The translations under genes were made by a program, and so were the position numbers. Shown in pieces: positions 1-7,948 of a stretch of DNA of 28,124 nt; position 1 is the first letter of the stretch, and every line of letters starts with the position of its first letter. The DNA comes from M55B112 sp040880545 (GTDB lineage Bacteria > Bacteroidota > Bacteroidia > Bacteroidales > GCA-2748055). The DNA is taken from NCBI GenBank assembly GCA_040880545.1, contig JBBDIE010000085.1:1-28124 (forward strand). Direction: 5' to 3'. A model generated the notes under the pieces. The model did no database searches. It had not been told where the DNA came from and saw only the letters and a program-made list of their open reading frames with translations.

Positions 1-21
1 CATTATGGACAGTCACTAATT
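1..21 (-). repeat. Dispersed repeat copy D, inverted, at the left end
   Basis: The first 21 bases match 19 of 21 positions of the reverse complement of the repeat core at 28064-28091; the shared part reads CATTATGGACAG, one mismatch, then CACTAA. The copy is in the opposite orientation to those at 21300 and 28064. It overlaps the stop codon (16-18) of the TPR gene and runs off the window, so its full length cannot be seen. Confidence 0.55.
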
Positions 22-999
22 ACAGTCCGGAGTATTCATCATCCTTTTCTCCGCCCTGGTGAAGAATGGTTCTTCAGTAATCCTGTTATACGCTTCGCAT
101 GCATCGGTATATCTGATCGTGTTCTGGTATGCAGAACCCAATTCAAAATATAATGCAGATAACAGTACCGGGTCCGTTTCGTATGCAACGGCTTTTTCAG
201 CATAAGTAATGGCTTCATCATATTCCACCATTTTATTCTTTGCGGCTGCAGCCTGCCAGTAAGCGTATGAGTTCTTATCATTGGCAGCGATAGCTTCGTC
301 GCAGATATCCAGGAGGTATGTATAATCGGCCTCTTCCGGGTCCATCATCATGAGCTCTTCTTCGATCAGTTCCTTATAGTAACTGTTAATTGCAGAATTG
401 ACATCTTTAATAACCTCATCATCGCCCACTTCTTTAGCTTTATTCCTGGCAACGGAAAACTCGTCCAGCATCTTTTCTGTGTCTCCTGTTTCTTTATATA
501 CCAACCCTTTTCCCTGGTGTGCCTTGTAATTGTTCTGGTTAAAACTTAATGCCCTGTCAAAGAGGTCCAATGCCTCATCGAAATTGGATTGCTGACGTTG
601 TACATTACCTTCCCTGAGCAGCAGTGTTGGCAGGTATTTTTTTGCTCCTTCAGCAAATTCAGGTTTTGCATTGAATTCTTCGGATAATATTACTGTACTA
701 TCCAAAAAGGGCAGAGCTTTGTCATATTGTTTTCTCTTCAGGAGGGTTACGGCTTGCCTGTAATGAGTACCAACCATCTGTTCCCGGGCCTGCCTTTTCA
801 TATCCTCAGCATCTTCACCAACTACATCACAAAGGGCGAGGCAATTGTTAAATTTAGCCAATGCAGATTCGTATGATTGTTCGTTCAGACTTGCAACTCC
901 GGAATTGAACTCATTGATTACATCAGTCAGTGTCTGGGCGAATACCGGTCCCGACGCGAGCAACATTGCTGTTACAATTGTTAATACTCTTTTTTTCAT
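16..999 (-). CDS. Exported tetratricopeptide-repeat (TPR) protein
   Basis: A protein of about 327 aa with an N-terminal signal peptide (MKKRVLTIVTAMLLASGPVFAQ) followed by helical TPR units through most of its length; clear ones begin near FNSGVASLNEQSYESALAKF, YRQAVTLLKRKQYDKALPFL and REGNVQRQQSNFDEALDLFD, and another pair lies near the C terminus. The frame is open to an upstream ATG at 1032, but the ATG at 999 is preferred: it begins the signal peptide, and a good Bacteroidota promoter at 1030-1061 would start transcription inside the longer version. TPR proteins are protein-interaction scaffolds; a periplasmic scaffolding role is inferred and the partner is unknown. The gene is separated from gldA by about 190 bp and has its own promoter. 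Its stop codon falls inside a dispersed repeat. Confidence 0.85.
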   Translation of the reverse strand: MKKRVLTIVTAMLLASGPVFAQTLTDVINEFNSGVASLNEQSYESALAKFNNCLALCDVVGEDAEDMKRQAREQMVGTHYRQAVTLLKRKQYDKALPFLDSTVILSEEFNAKPEFAEGAKKYLPTLLLREGNVQRQQSNFDEALDLFDRALSFNQNNYKAHQGKGLVYKETGDTEKMLDEFSVARNKAKEVGDDEVIKDVNSAINSYYKELIEEELMMMDPEEADYTYLLDICDEAIAANDKNSYAYWQAAAAKNKMVEYDEAITYAEKAVAYETDPVLLSALYFELGSAYQNTIRYTDACEAYNRITEEPFFTRAEKRMMNTPDCN

Positions 1000-1029
1000 T
1001 GGTTTACGCGGTTTAATTTTTTGAATCGT

Positions 1030-1061
1030 CAAATATATAAATATTAATATATGTAAACAAA
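1030..1061 (-). promoter_or_regulatory. Bacteroidota-type promoter of the TPR gene
   Basis: On the minus strand, TTTG (1061-1058), a 20-nt spacer, then TATATTTG (1037-1030) match the Bacteroidota -33 TTTG and -7 TAnnTTTG consensus at the expected distance. Transcription would start near 1023, leaving a leader of about 25 nt before the ATG at 999. This argues against the longer open frame beginning at 1032, whose start codon would lie upstream of the transcript. Confidence 0.55.
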
Positions 1062-1189
1062 TACAATGCCAAATGGTTTACTGAATTGTAAGTATCTATA
1101 AATGAGAAGAAACGGCAGACATGTTTCTGCTTAACAAATATTGTTTCACGGAGAAACGGAAGACCTGGTGCAGCTTGTCCGTTTTATTT

Positions 1190-2116
1190 TTAGGTGCTAT
1201 TCTTATTCCCAGTTAATTCACGGAAAACCTCTTCAAGATTTTTTTCTTTCAGATTCATTGAAAGGATGGTTAAGTTGTTCTCCACCGCAAATTTAAATAT
1301 AGCAGAACGTACATCAGCAGCTTCCTTTGTGGCGAGCAGGTATATGTTTCCGGGTAGCTCTTTGACCTCGGAGATAGATGCCAGAAGCTTCCATTTTTCA
1401 GCAGGAAAAGGAGATTCCAGTTCTATTTTGATGGTCTGCCCCGAACGTTGTTTTTTACCAATATTACCGGCTATTTCATCCGCCTTGATTTCCCCATGAT
1501 CAATGATAATTACTCTGTCACAGATCGCTTCAACCTCCTGCATGATATGTGTGGATAATATGACTGTCTTCTTCTTACCAATCTTCGAAATCAGATTTCG
1601 TATTTCGATTATTTGGTTGGGGTCAAGGCCCGAGGTTGGTTCATCGAGAATTAGCACCTCCGGATCATGAATCAGTGCCTGACTCAGTCCTACCCGTTGT
1701 TTATAGCCCTTTGAAAGTTTATCAATTTTTTTATGGCGTTCACCCGTTAGGCCTACCTGCTCAATGATTTCAGCAACCCTTTGATCTGCGGCTTTGCCTT
1801 TTATCCCGTAAAGTCCTGCAACATAATGAAGATACTCTTTCACATACATCTCCTGATAGAGGGGATTGTGTTCCGGGAGATACCCGATGATCCGCTTGAT
1901 TTCCATGGGGTGGTCCCTGATACTGAGATCATTTACCTTCACCTCTCCTGCATCGGGGGGCAGGAATCCGGTGATAATCCGCATGGTGGTAGATTTACCG
2001 GCACCATTGGGTCCGATAAAACCGACAATTTCACCTGATCTGACCTCAAAAGAGACGTTTTTTACCGCCCATTGCTCTCCAAATCGTTTGGATATATTTC
2101 GTACGCTTATTGACAC
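1190..2116 (-). CDS. gldA: Gliding-motility ABC transporter ATPase GldA
   Basis: An ABC-type ATPase of 308 aa, close to the usual GldA length. Walker A GPNGAGKST is at residues 35-43, the signature LSKGYKQ at 134-140, Walker B with the catalytic Glu (VLILDE) at 154-159, the D-loop right after it, and the switch His at 190. The Q-loop reads YLPEHNPLY with Glu in place of Gln. The roughly 100-residue C-terminal extension after the ATPase core is typical of the DrrA/GldA branch. In gliding Bacteroidota GldA works with the membrane subunits GldF and GldG; neither is here, and gldA often stands apart from gldFG. It lies 44 bp behind the universal stress gene on the same strand and may share its transcript. 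Family assignment to the gliding group is good; motility of this organism is not shown by this gene alone. Confidence 0.85.
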   Translation of the reverse strand: MSISVRNISKRFGEQWAVKNVSFEVRSGEIVGFIGPNGAGKSTTMRIITGFLPPDAGEVKVNDLSIRDHPMEIKRIIGYLPEHNPLYQEMYVKEYLHYVAGLYGIKGKAADQRVAEIIEQVGLTGERHKKIDKLSKGYKQRVGLSQALIHDPEVLILDEPTSGLDPNQIIEIRNLISKIGKKKTVILSTHIMQEVEAICDRVIIIDHGEIKADEIAGNIGKKQRSGQTIKIELESPFPAEKWKLLASISEVKELPGNIYLLATKEAADVRSAIFKFAVENNLTILSMNLKEKNLEEVFRELTGNKNST

Positions 2117-2160
2117 ACTGAACCTAATTTTTTAATAACGGAAATGGCACACGACAATCG

Positions 2161-3015
2161 TCACCCATACATAAACTGGCCAACTTTTGCAAAACTTGCC
2201 CTTGGATTAACGCACATTACCGGTATTCCGTCTTCGTTGGCAATCAAATACTGTTCTTTTGCGCTGAATATAAGATCCACAAACGTCATGTGCTTGGTGG
2301 TAGTAATCAGGATCAGGTCCGCCCCAATGCTTTTTGTAAATGCAAGCGTCTCTTTCATGAAGTTTTTGCCCTCCTGTGAAGTATGTATTTCATATTCGAT
2401 ATTGTTCTGGATAAGGAACCTGATGGCAAAATTCAGGTTTACATTGGTCTTTTTCTGTAATACTTTGTCGCGGGAAGGAGCCTTGTACAAGTGAATTTTT
2501 GAGTTGAGATATTTTCCAAGGAAAATGGCCCATTGTAATTTTTCTTTATTCTCCGATTTAAAGTCAAGGGGGAACACAATATCTGTAAACCTGTCTTTTT
2601 CTGTGGGGGCTTTCTGAACAACCAAAAAAGGGACCTTAGAACCATTGATTACTCGAAGAGCCTTGCTTCCGAATAGTTTCTGACTGCCTTTGATACCGTG
2701 GGTTCCAAGGATCACAAAATTCACCTGGTTTGATTCTTCGGAGGCAAATTCAGAAATTTCATCAAAGATGGAACCGTTTTTCAATACATAGTGAATATTG
2801 AAATCGAGCTCTTCTCCATACTTTTTACAGGCCTCCTTGAGGTTCTGTTCACTTTCAGCAAGTTGGGATTCCTCTGCAGCTACATGAAATAATGAGACAT
2901 TATTGTTAACAATACGGCCTATTTTAACAGCATGTTTCAATGCATTAACCGCCGCATTGGAAAAATCCCATGTCACAAGGATCAATTTTTTTTCTTGACT
3001 CATTTTCGGATTCAT
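2161..3015 (-). CDS. Tandem-domain universal stress protein (UspA family)
   Basis: A cytoplasmic protein of 284 aa with two UspA folds back to back, about residues 1-150 and 150-284. The first domain starts with the typical strand LILVTWDFSNAAVNALKHA and keeps the ATP-binding glycine pattern (GTHG, then GS nine residues on). In the second domain the matching region (LILITTTKHMTF) has lost those glycines, so it probably does not bind nucleotide. Two-domain Usp proteins are common in Bacteroidota and are linked to stress and energy limitation; the exact role here is unknown. The gene is divergent from asnS across about 190 bp and may be co-transcribed with gldA downstream. Confidence 0.85.
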   Translation of the reverse strand: MNPKMSQEKKLILVTWDFSNAAVNALKHAVKIGRIVNNNVSLFHVAAEESQLAESEQNLKEACKKYGEELDFNIHYVLKNGSIFDEISEFASEESNQVNFVILGTHGIKGSQKLFGSKALRVINGSKVPFLVVQKAPTEKDRFTDIVFPLDFKSENKEKLQWAIFLGKYLNSKIHLYKAPSRDKVLQKKTNVNLNFAIRFLIQNNIEYEIHTSQEGKNFMKETLAFTKSIGADLILITTTKHMTFVDLIFSAKEQYLIANEDGIPVMCVNPRASFAKVGQFMYG

Positions 3016-3149
3016 TAAATTAAGGATTGTAAAATTACAGGTTTCAATTCACATTGTAAAGGATTGCAACTTAAAAACGATAATATTTAGCCACTTAGTA
3101 TCAATTATGGTTTATCTGACCAGAAATGCTGTTTCAGTATTAAAAATCT

Positions 3150-3157
3150 TATTTTTG
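3150..3157 (+). promoter_or_regulatory. Candidate -7 box for the asnS-rpoN operon
   Basis: TATTTTTG fits the Bacteroidota TAnnTTTG consensus and lies about 50 nt before the asnS start codon in the usp-asnS divergent intergenic region. No TTTG is found at the expected upstream distance, so the assignment is tentative. Confidence 0.35.
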
Positions 3158-3208
3158 TACTTTGTAATTCAATAAGGGTACATTCCCTGTGTTAGAAATC
3201 GTAAATAA

Positions 3209-4597
3209 ATGACAAGATCGACAGTAAAAGAATTGATAAGAGGCGATAAGCTGAACAATGAGGTATTGCTTAAAGGTTGGGTAAGAACAAAGAGAGGGAA
3301 TAAACAGGTTGCTTTTATTGCAGTAAATGATGGAACTTCCATTCATAATATGCAGGTTGTTGCTGATGCAGTGAAGTTTTCAGAAGATTTTCTTAAAAGT
3401 ATTACCACAGGAGCGTCTGTTTCCGTGCGAGGCAAACTGGTAGAATCATTGGGAAAGGGCCAAAGTGTGGAAATTCATGCAGCGCATATTGATCTGTTGG
3501 GGGCCAGTGATCCGGAGGTATATCCGTTGCAGAAAAAGGGGCATACCTTCGAGTTTCTGAGGGAAATTGCGCACCTGCGATTCAGAACCAATACATTTGG
3601 TGCGGTATTCCGGATCAGGCACGCACTTTCATTCGCGATTCATAAATACTACAACGATAAAGGTTTTTTTTACCTGCATACACCAATCATCACAGCTTCT
3701 GATGCTGAAGGCGCCGGGGCCATGTTCAGGGTAACCACCCTGGATCCGGTGAATCCACCAAAGGACGATAAACAGCAGGTGGATTACAGTAAGGATTTCT
3801 TTGGAAGAGCAACAAACCTCACAGTCTCAGGTCAGCTGGAAGGCGAACTCGGGGCGTTGGCACTCTCTTCCATCTATACCTTCGGACCAACGTTCAGGGC
3901 GGAGAATTCCAATACCCCCAGGCATGTGGCTGAATTCTGGATGATTGAACCCGAGATGGCATTCTATGATATCCATGACAATATGGACCTTGCGGAGGAT
4001 TTTCTGAAGTACCTCGTACGCTACGCACTGGAAAACTGCAAGGACGACCTTGATTTTCTGAACAATATGGTCGATAAGGAGCTACTGGAGAGACTTGAAT
4101 TCATATTGAAAAATGATTTTATGCGGATAAGTTATTCAGAAGCAGTTGAAATACTTATAAAATCAGGGAAAAAATTTGAGTTCCCCGTAGAATGGGGTTC
4201 CGACCTGCAAGCAGAACATGAGCGTTACCTGGTTGAGCAGGAGTTCAGGAAACCGGTTATTCTGACCGATTATCCCGCAGAGATTAAGTCATTCTACATG
4301 AAACAGAATGATGATGGAAAAACAGTACGGGCCATGGATGTTTTGTTTCCAAAGATCGGTGAAATCATTGGGGGATCGCAGCGGGAAGAGGATTATGACA
4401 AACTGCTGAGCAGAATGAGGGCCATGCGTATACCTGAAGATGAATTATGGTGGTATCTTGAAACAAGGAAATTTGGTACTGTGGAACATAGCGGATTCGG
4501 ACTGGGTTTCGAAAGATTATTGATGTTTGTTACAGGTATGAGTAATATCAGGGATGTTATTCCATTTCCCCGCACTCCTAAAAACGCAGAGTTTTAA
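3209..4597 (+). CDS. asnS: Asparaginyl-tRNA synthetase
   Basis: A class II aminoacyl-tRNA synthetase of 462 aa, normal length for bacterial AsnRS. It has an N-terminal OB-fold anticodon-binding domain (about residues 15-100, from VLLKGWVRTKRGNKQVAFI), then the catalytic domain with motif 2 around residues 225-234 (FGPTFRAENS, followed by TPRHVAEFWMIEPE) and motif 3 near 429-437 (GFGLGFERLL), ending in the family-typical RDVIPFPRTP. AsnRS is favoured over AspRS by the overall length and the PRHVAEFWMIEPEM region. It charges tRNA-Asn with asparagine using ATP in the cytoplasm. The start is preceded by an A-rich stretch without a Shine-Dalgarno site, as usual in this phylum. rpoN begins 11 nt after the stop, so the two are probably one operon. 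Confidence 0.97.
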   Translation: MTRSTVKELIRGDKLNNEVLLKGWVRTKRGNKQVAFIAVNDGTSIHNMQVVADAVKFSEDFLKSITTGASVSVRGKLVESLGKGQSVEIHAAHIDLLGASDPEVYPLQKKGHTFEFLREIAHLRFRTNTFGAVFRIRHALSFAIHKYYNDKGFFYLHTPIITASDAEGAGAMFRVTTLDPVNPPKDDKQQVDYSKDFFGRATNLTVSGQLEGELGALALSSIYTFGPTFRAENSNTPRHVAEFWMIEPEMAFYDIHDNMDLAEDFLKYLVRYALENCKDDLDFLNNMVDKELLERLEFILKNDFMRISYSEAVEILIKSGKKFEFPVEWGSDLQAEHERYLVEQEFRKPVILTDYPAEIKSFYMKQNDDGKTVRAMDVLFPKIGEIIGGSQREEDYDKLLSRMRAMRIPEDELWWYLETRKFGTVEHSGFGLGFERLLMFVTGMSNIRDVIPFPRTPKNAEF

Positions 4598-4608
4598 TAG
4601 TAGAAATC

Positions 4609-6054
4609 ATGTTAAAGCAGAGGCTCCAGCAGAAATTACTTCAGAAACTTTCACCGCAGCAGATCCAGATGATTAAGCTGCTGGAGATTCCTGCAATACA
4701 ACTGGAGCAAAGAATAAAGAAAGAGCTGGAAGAGAATCCGGTACTGGAGGAGGGTGAAGATGATTCACTAAGCCAGGATGATCAGGAAGTAATTGAAGAT
4801 CCGGTGGACCAGGATGAATTCTCCCTGGAAGATTACATGGATGATGATGAAATTCCAACGTACAGGCTAAATGCACAAAATTATTCCAAGGATGATAAGC
4901 AGGAGGAGATTCCATTTTCGGGGGGTGATTCATTCAGGGAACATCTCAGTTCACAGATGGGATTGCGCAAACTGGAAGAGAACCAGGAACTGCTGGGAGA
5001 GTATATCATTGGCAACATAGATGATGATGGCTACCTGAGAAGAGAACTGGAAGCCATTGCAGACGATCTTGCATTTACATTCGGCTTTGAAACCACGTAT
5101 GAGCAGTTGCATGAGGTACTGATGATCATACAGGATTTTGATCCGGCCGGCGTTGGCGCCAGAAGTTTGCAGGAGTGCCTGATGCTGCAACTGGCCAGGG
5201 AAAGACTGGATGATCCGGTGGATGCTATTGCCTACAAATTGCTGAAATTTCATTTTGAAGAGTTCACAAATAAACATTACGATAAAATAATTCTAAGATT
5301 GTCAATCACAGAGGCGCAGTTGAAAGAGGCGTTGGATGTGATTATAAAATTAAATCCAAAACCAGGTGGTTCTTATGGAGATAACCAGAGTAAGACTTTT
5401 CATCAGATCGTACCCGATTTTATCCTTGAACTGAATAATGATGAACTGGAATTGTACCTGAATGCATCCAATGTGCCTGAATTAAGATTGAGCAGGACCT
5501 ACACGGAAATGCTTGAATCTTTCAATGCCAATAAGAAAAACGCCACCAGGGATGATAAGGATGCAGTAACTTTTGTAAAGCAGAAGCTGGATTCTGCGAA
5601 ATGGTTTATCGATGCCATCAGGCAGCGGCAAAACACCTTACTGATCACGATGGAAGCAATTTTGCAGTATCAGTCCCAGTATTTTATCGATGGCGACGAG
5701 ACGCTGATGCGCCCCATGATCCTGAAGGATATAGCAGACATGACCCACCTGGACATATCTACCATATCCAGGGTTGTGAACAGCAAATATATTCAGACTC
5801 ATTTTGGGATCTTTCCACTGAAATACTTTTTCTCCGAAGGTTTACAAACAGAAAGTGGAGAAGAGGTTTCAACACGTGAGATCAAAAAAATTCTGCATGG
5901 TTGTATTAATAATGAAGACAAACGAAAACCTCTAACTGACGATAAACTGGCTGTCATACTTCAGGAGAAAGGGTACCATATAGCTAGACGTACTGTGGCA
6001 AAATACAGGGAGCAACTGAACCTACCTGTGGCGCGCCTGAGAAAAGAACTTTAA
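4609..6054 (+). CDS. rpoN: RNA polymerase sigma-54 factor
   Basis: A full-length sigma-54 of 481 aa. Region I is the Gln/Leu-rich N terminus (LQQKLLQKLSPQQIQMIKLL), which holds the polymerase closed until an AAA+ activator acts. A strongly acidic stretch (about residues 40-90) corresponds to region II. The core-binding region follows, then the helix-turn-helix that reads the -12 element (DISTISRVVNSKYIQTHFG), and the RpoN box ARRTVAKYRE at about 459-468, which reads -24. All key elements are intact. No activator (enhancer-binding protein) is encoded in the window. Placed 11 nt behind asnS and 10 nt before the membrane protein gene, it is almost certainly co-transcribed with both. Confidence 0.97.
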   Translation: MLKQRLQQKLLQKLSPQQIQMIKLLEIPAIQLEQRIKKELEENPVLEEGEDDSLSQDDQEVIEDPVDQDEFSLEDYMDDDEIPTYRLNAQNYSKDDKQEEIPFSGGDSFREHLSSQMGLRKLEENQELLGEYIIGNIDDDGYLRRELEAIADDLAFTFGFETTYEQLHEVLMIIQDFDPAGVGARSLQECLMLQLARERLDDPVDAIAYKLLKFHFEEFTNKHYDKIILRLSITEAQLKEALDVIIKLNPKPGGSYGDNQSKTFHQIVPDFILELNNDELELYLNASNVPELRLSRTYTEMLESFNANKKNATRDDKDAVTFVKQKLDSAKWFIDAIRQRQNTLLITMEAILQYQSQYFIDGDETLMRPMILKDIADMTHLDISTISRVVNSKYIQTHFGIFPLKYFFSEGLQTESGEEVSTREIKKILHGCINNEDKRKPLTDDKLAVILQEKGYHIARRTVAKYREQLNLPVARLRKEL

Positions 6055-6064
6055 AACCTTTTTT

Positions 6065-6682
6065 ATGGAGAAAATACTGGCAAAGACTTTCTCGTACCTT
6101 TTCCACCCGTTGCTCATTACTTCCCTGGGAATGCTGGTCCTGTTTAATTCAGGCACCTCTTTGTCCGTGTTGCAATTTGAAGTAAAAAAAGTCGCCCTGA
6201 TTGTCACCATGTTGTTTACACTGGTCTTTCCGTTATTGATGATAATCATCCTCTATCTTACCAGGATGATTCATAATATTACATTGAAGGAGCGGGAAGA
6301 AAGAACATTGCCATTGGCACTTACCATTATCCTCTATCTGTTTACATTTTTCATTATGCGGGGAATTCCTCAACTGACAGGTACGCATATTGTCTTTTTA
6401 TTTTGTCCACCGGCAGCATTGTTTGCAACTTTGGTGATTAACCGTTATATGAAACCCAGCATTCACATGCTGGGTATTGGAATATTATTGGGGGAATTAT
6501 TGGTGCTGATCCTGCTATATGGAGCCGCATTGCACCTCTTTTTCATAACAGCTATCCTGATAGGGGGAATATTGGGCAGTTCAAGGCTGATCCTTCAGGC
6601 AGATAAACCTGGTGAAATTTTAGCCGGTTTCAGTACAGGTTTCCTGGTTACGGTGATTATAATGACCTCGTATGCACTTTAA
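6065..6682 (+). CDS. Polytopic inner-membrane protein downstream of rpoN
   Basis: A very hydrophobic protein of 205 aa with about six predicted membrane segments (near residues 16-28, 41-66, 84-100, 107-124, 133-175 possibly as two, and 188-205) and a short charged loop LKEREERTLPLALT. The position directly behind rpoN and the loop suggest the small membrane proteins of this phylum sometimes annotated as PAP2-like phosphatase relatives, but I see no convincing phosphatase motif (KX6RP, PSGH, SRX5HX3D), so function is left open. It is the last gene of the asnS-rpoN operon. Its stop codon shares the palindrome TTAA with the stop of the convergent DUF4296 gene. Confidence 0.8.
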   Translation: MEKILAKTFSYLFHPLLITSLGMLVLFNSGTSLSVLQFEVKKVALIVTMLFTLVFPLLMIIILYLTRMIHNITLKEREERTLPLALTIILYLFTFFIMRGIPQLTGTHIVFLFCPPAALFATLVINRYMKPSIHMLGIGILLGELLVLILLYGAALHLFFITAILIGGILGSSRLILQADKPGEILAGFSTGFLVTVIIMTSYAL

Positions 6683-7062
6683 TCCTCTGCATCCTCCTCA
6701 ATCTTGTCTTTGAGGAGATTCAGATTCATCATAACTTCATCGTACACCTTGTCCAGCAGTTCCGGATATTTACTATATTCTTTGACGGTTAATTCATACA
6801 TGGTTCGGTCCACGTTATGCTTTTCAAAGATAGAGCTGTACATATCAATGCTGTCTCCCGGATTGAATTTCCGAAAATACTGCATATCATTTGTAATACC
6901 GTCCATGAGATGCATATCGGTAATTACCTCAACAAACACATCCCTTGGGATATATGCATTTCCGGTGATTTTTTTCTCCCTTTTACAGCCTGTTGCGAAC
7001 AGGAATACCATAAGTAGTGAGAGAATGGCAATTGCTCTGAATTGTGATCTATTTAATATCAT
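6679..7062 (-). CDS. DUF4296-type lipoprotein
   Basis: A small secreted protein of about 127 aa. The N terminus MILNRSQFRAIAILSLLMVF is a signal sequence ending in a lipobox-like ATGC, so Cys26 is the likely lipidated residue. The mature part is charged and helical and begins with the pattern PRDVFVEVITDMHLMDG, which resembles DUF4296 proteins of Bacteroidota (recognised by eye). An in-frame ATG 15 nt upstream is possible, but the chosen start at 7062 begins the signal peptide cleanly. It overlaps the end of the SprF-like gene by 14 nt and so belongs to the adhesin module as the third gene. Role unknown; participation in export or anchoring of the adhesin is an inference from position only. 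Confidence 0.75.
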   Translation of the reverse strand: MILNRSQFRAIAILSLLMVFLFATGCKREKKITGNAYIPRDVFVEVITDMHLMDGITNDMQYFRKFNPGDSIDMYSSIFEKHNVDRTMYELTVKEYSKYPELLDKVYDEVMMNLNLLKDKIEEDAED

Positions 7063-7945
7063 TGAACCTGTACCCAATCATTATTTCATGGCTTCCCATA
7101 TTATACTTCCTGAGATCAGTGATCCCGATGTCATAGGCATATCCAAAATAAAACCTGTCATCATGATTATAGCCTGCCATGATGCTGACAGCCTCATGGA
7201 ACCTGTAGCCCGCGGCGAGCCACACCATCTCCACCCATTCTACCTTCGTGTTGAATTCAAACTTAAATTGTCTTGGGGCAGTAACTTTAACAATGGCAGA
7301 TGGTTCAATTATCCAGTCACGGTCTACTTCATAACGATATCCACCTGTTAAAAAAAGGTGACTTTTCAGTCTGTTCAATCCGGTTTTCTCTTCAAAAATT
7401 TTCAATTTATTGTTCAACAACTGAGCCGAAGATATGCCTGCAAAGAAATTGTCACCGTAGAGATAGACCCCAACTCCTGCGTCGGGAACATAAGTGGTAC
7501 TTACCACACCTTGTATGTATAAATCAGATGGATCTTTGGGGGTCAGTTGTGTACCATCGACCTTATATTGAAGCATATTCAGCGACAATCCCATGGAGAG
7601 CCTCATGTCGTTATTAATTGCGATGTTATACCCGTAAGAGCTAGAAATACCCGTTCTGCTGGTGGGGCCGGTAATGTCGGTAAATATTGTACCGCCAAAC
7701 CCCATATCCATTGATGAATGTGGTCCGTAGAATGAAATGGAGTTGGTTAGGGGGGGGTCAGTCATGCCCACCCATTGAAAACGATGGCTGGTACGGATTT
7801 GGTAATAATCGTGAATACCGGCAATGGCAGGATTCAAAATAAAATCATTGAACATATACTGGGTAAACTGAGGCAATTGTTGCCCTGCAAGATTCACTGA
7901 CCCGGCAAGACATAAAAGCAGGATGATATGTTTCAATTGTCTCAT
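7049..7945 (-). CDS. PorP/SprF-family outer-membrane protein
   Basis: A protein of 298 aa with a signal peptide (MRQLKHIILLLCLAGSVNLAGQ) followed by the hallmark of the family, QLPQFTQYMFNDFILNPA, then alternating beta strands typical of an outer-membrane barrel and an ending GYRFND. PorP/SprF proteins act with the type IX secretion system; in Flavobacterium johnsoniae SprF is needed to deliver SprB to the surface and is encoded just downstream of it. Here the gene starts 3 nt after the stop of the SprB-repeat adhesin, so the two are evidently a dedicated pair. A run of eight G on the plus strand (7750-7757, Pro-Pro codons) is a possible slippage site. SprF-like is the better sub-assignment by context; the family name is secure. 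Confidence 0.92.
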   Translation of the reverse strand: MRQLKHIILLLCLAGSVNLAGQQLPQFTQYMFNDFILNPAIAGIHDYYQIRTSHRFQWVGMTDPPLTNSISFYGPHSSMDMGFGGTIFTDITGPTSRTGISSSYGYNIAINNDMRLSMGLSLNMLQYKVDGTQLTPKDPSDLYIQGVVSTTYVPDAGVGVYLYGDNFFAGISSAQLLNNKLKIFEEKTGLNRLKSHLFLTGGYRYEVDRDWIIEPSAIVKVTAPRQFKFEFNTKVEWVEMVWLAAGYRFHEAVSIMAGYNHDDRFYFGYAYDIGITDLRKYNMGSHEIMIGYRFNDIK

Positions 7946-7948
7946 TGC

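Noticed and set aside
1100..1160. Small hairpins (AGAAAC/GTTTCT and GTTTC/GAAAC) downstream of gldA as terminators
   Set aside because: Stems of 5-6 bp in AT-rich sequence without a clear T-run; too weak to call.
1870..1880. Glu instead of Gln in the Q-loop of GldA
   Set aside because: I recall YLPEHNPLY as a feature of the GldA/DrrA-like branch; all other ABC motifs are intact.
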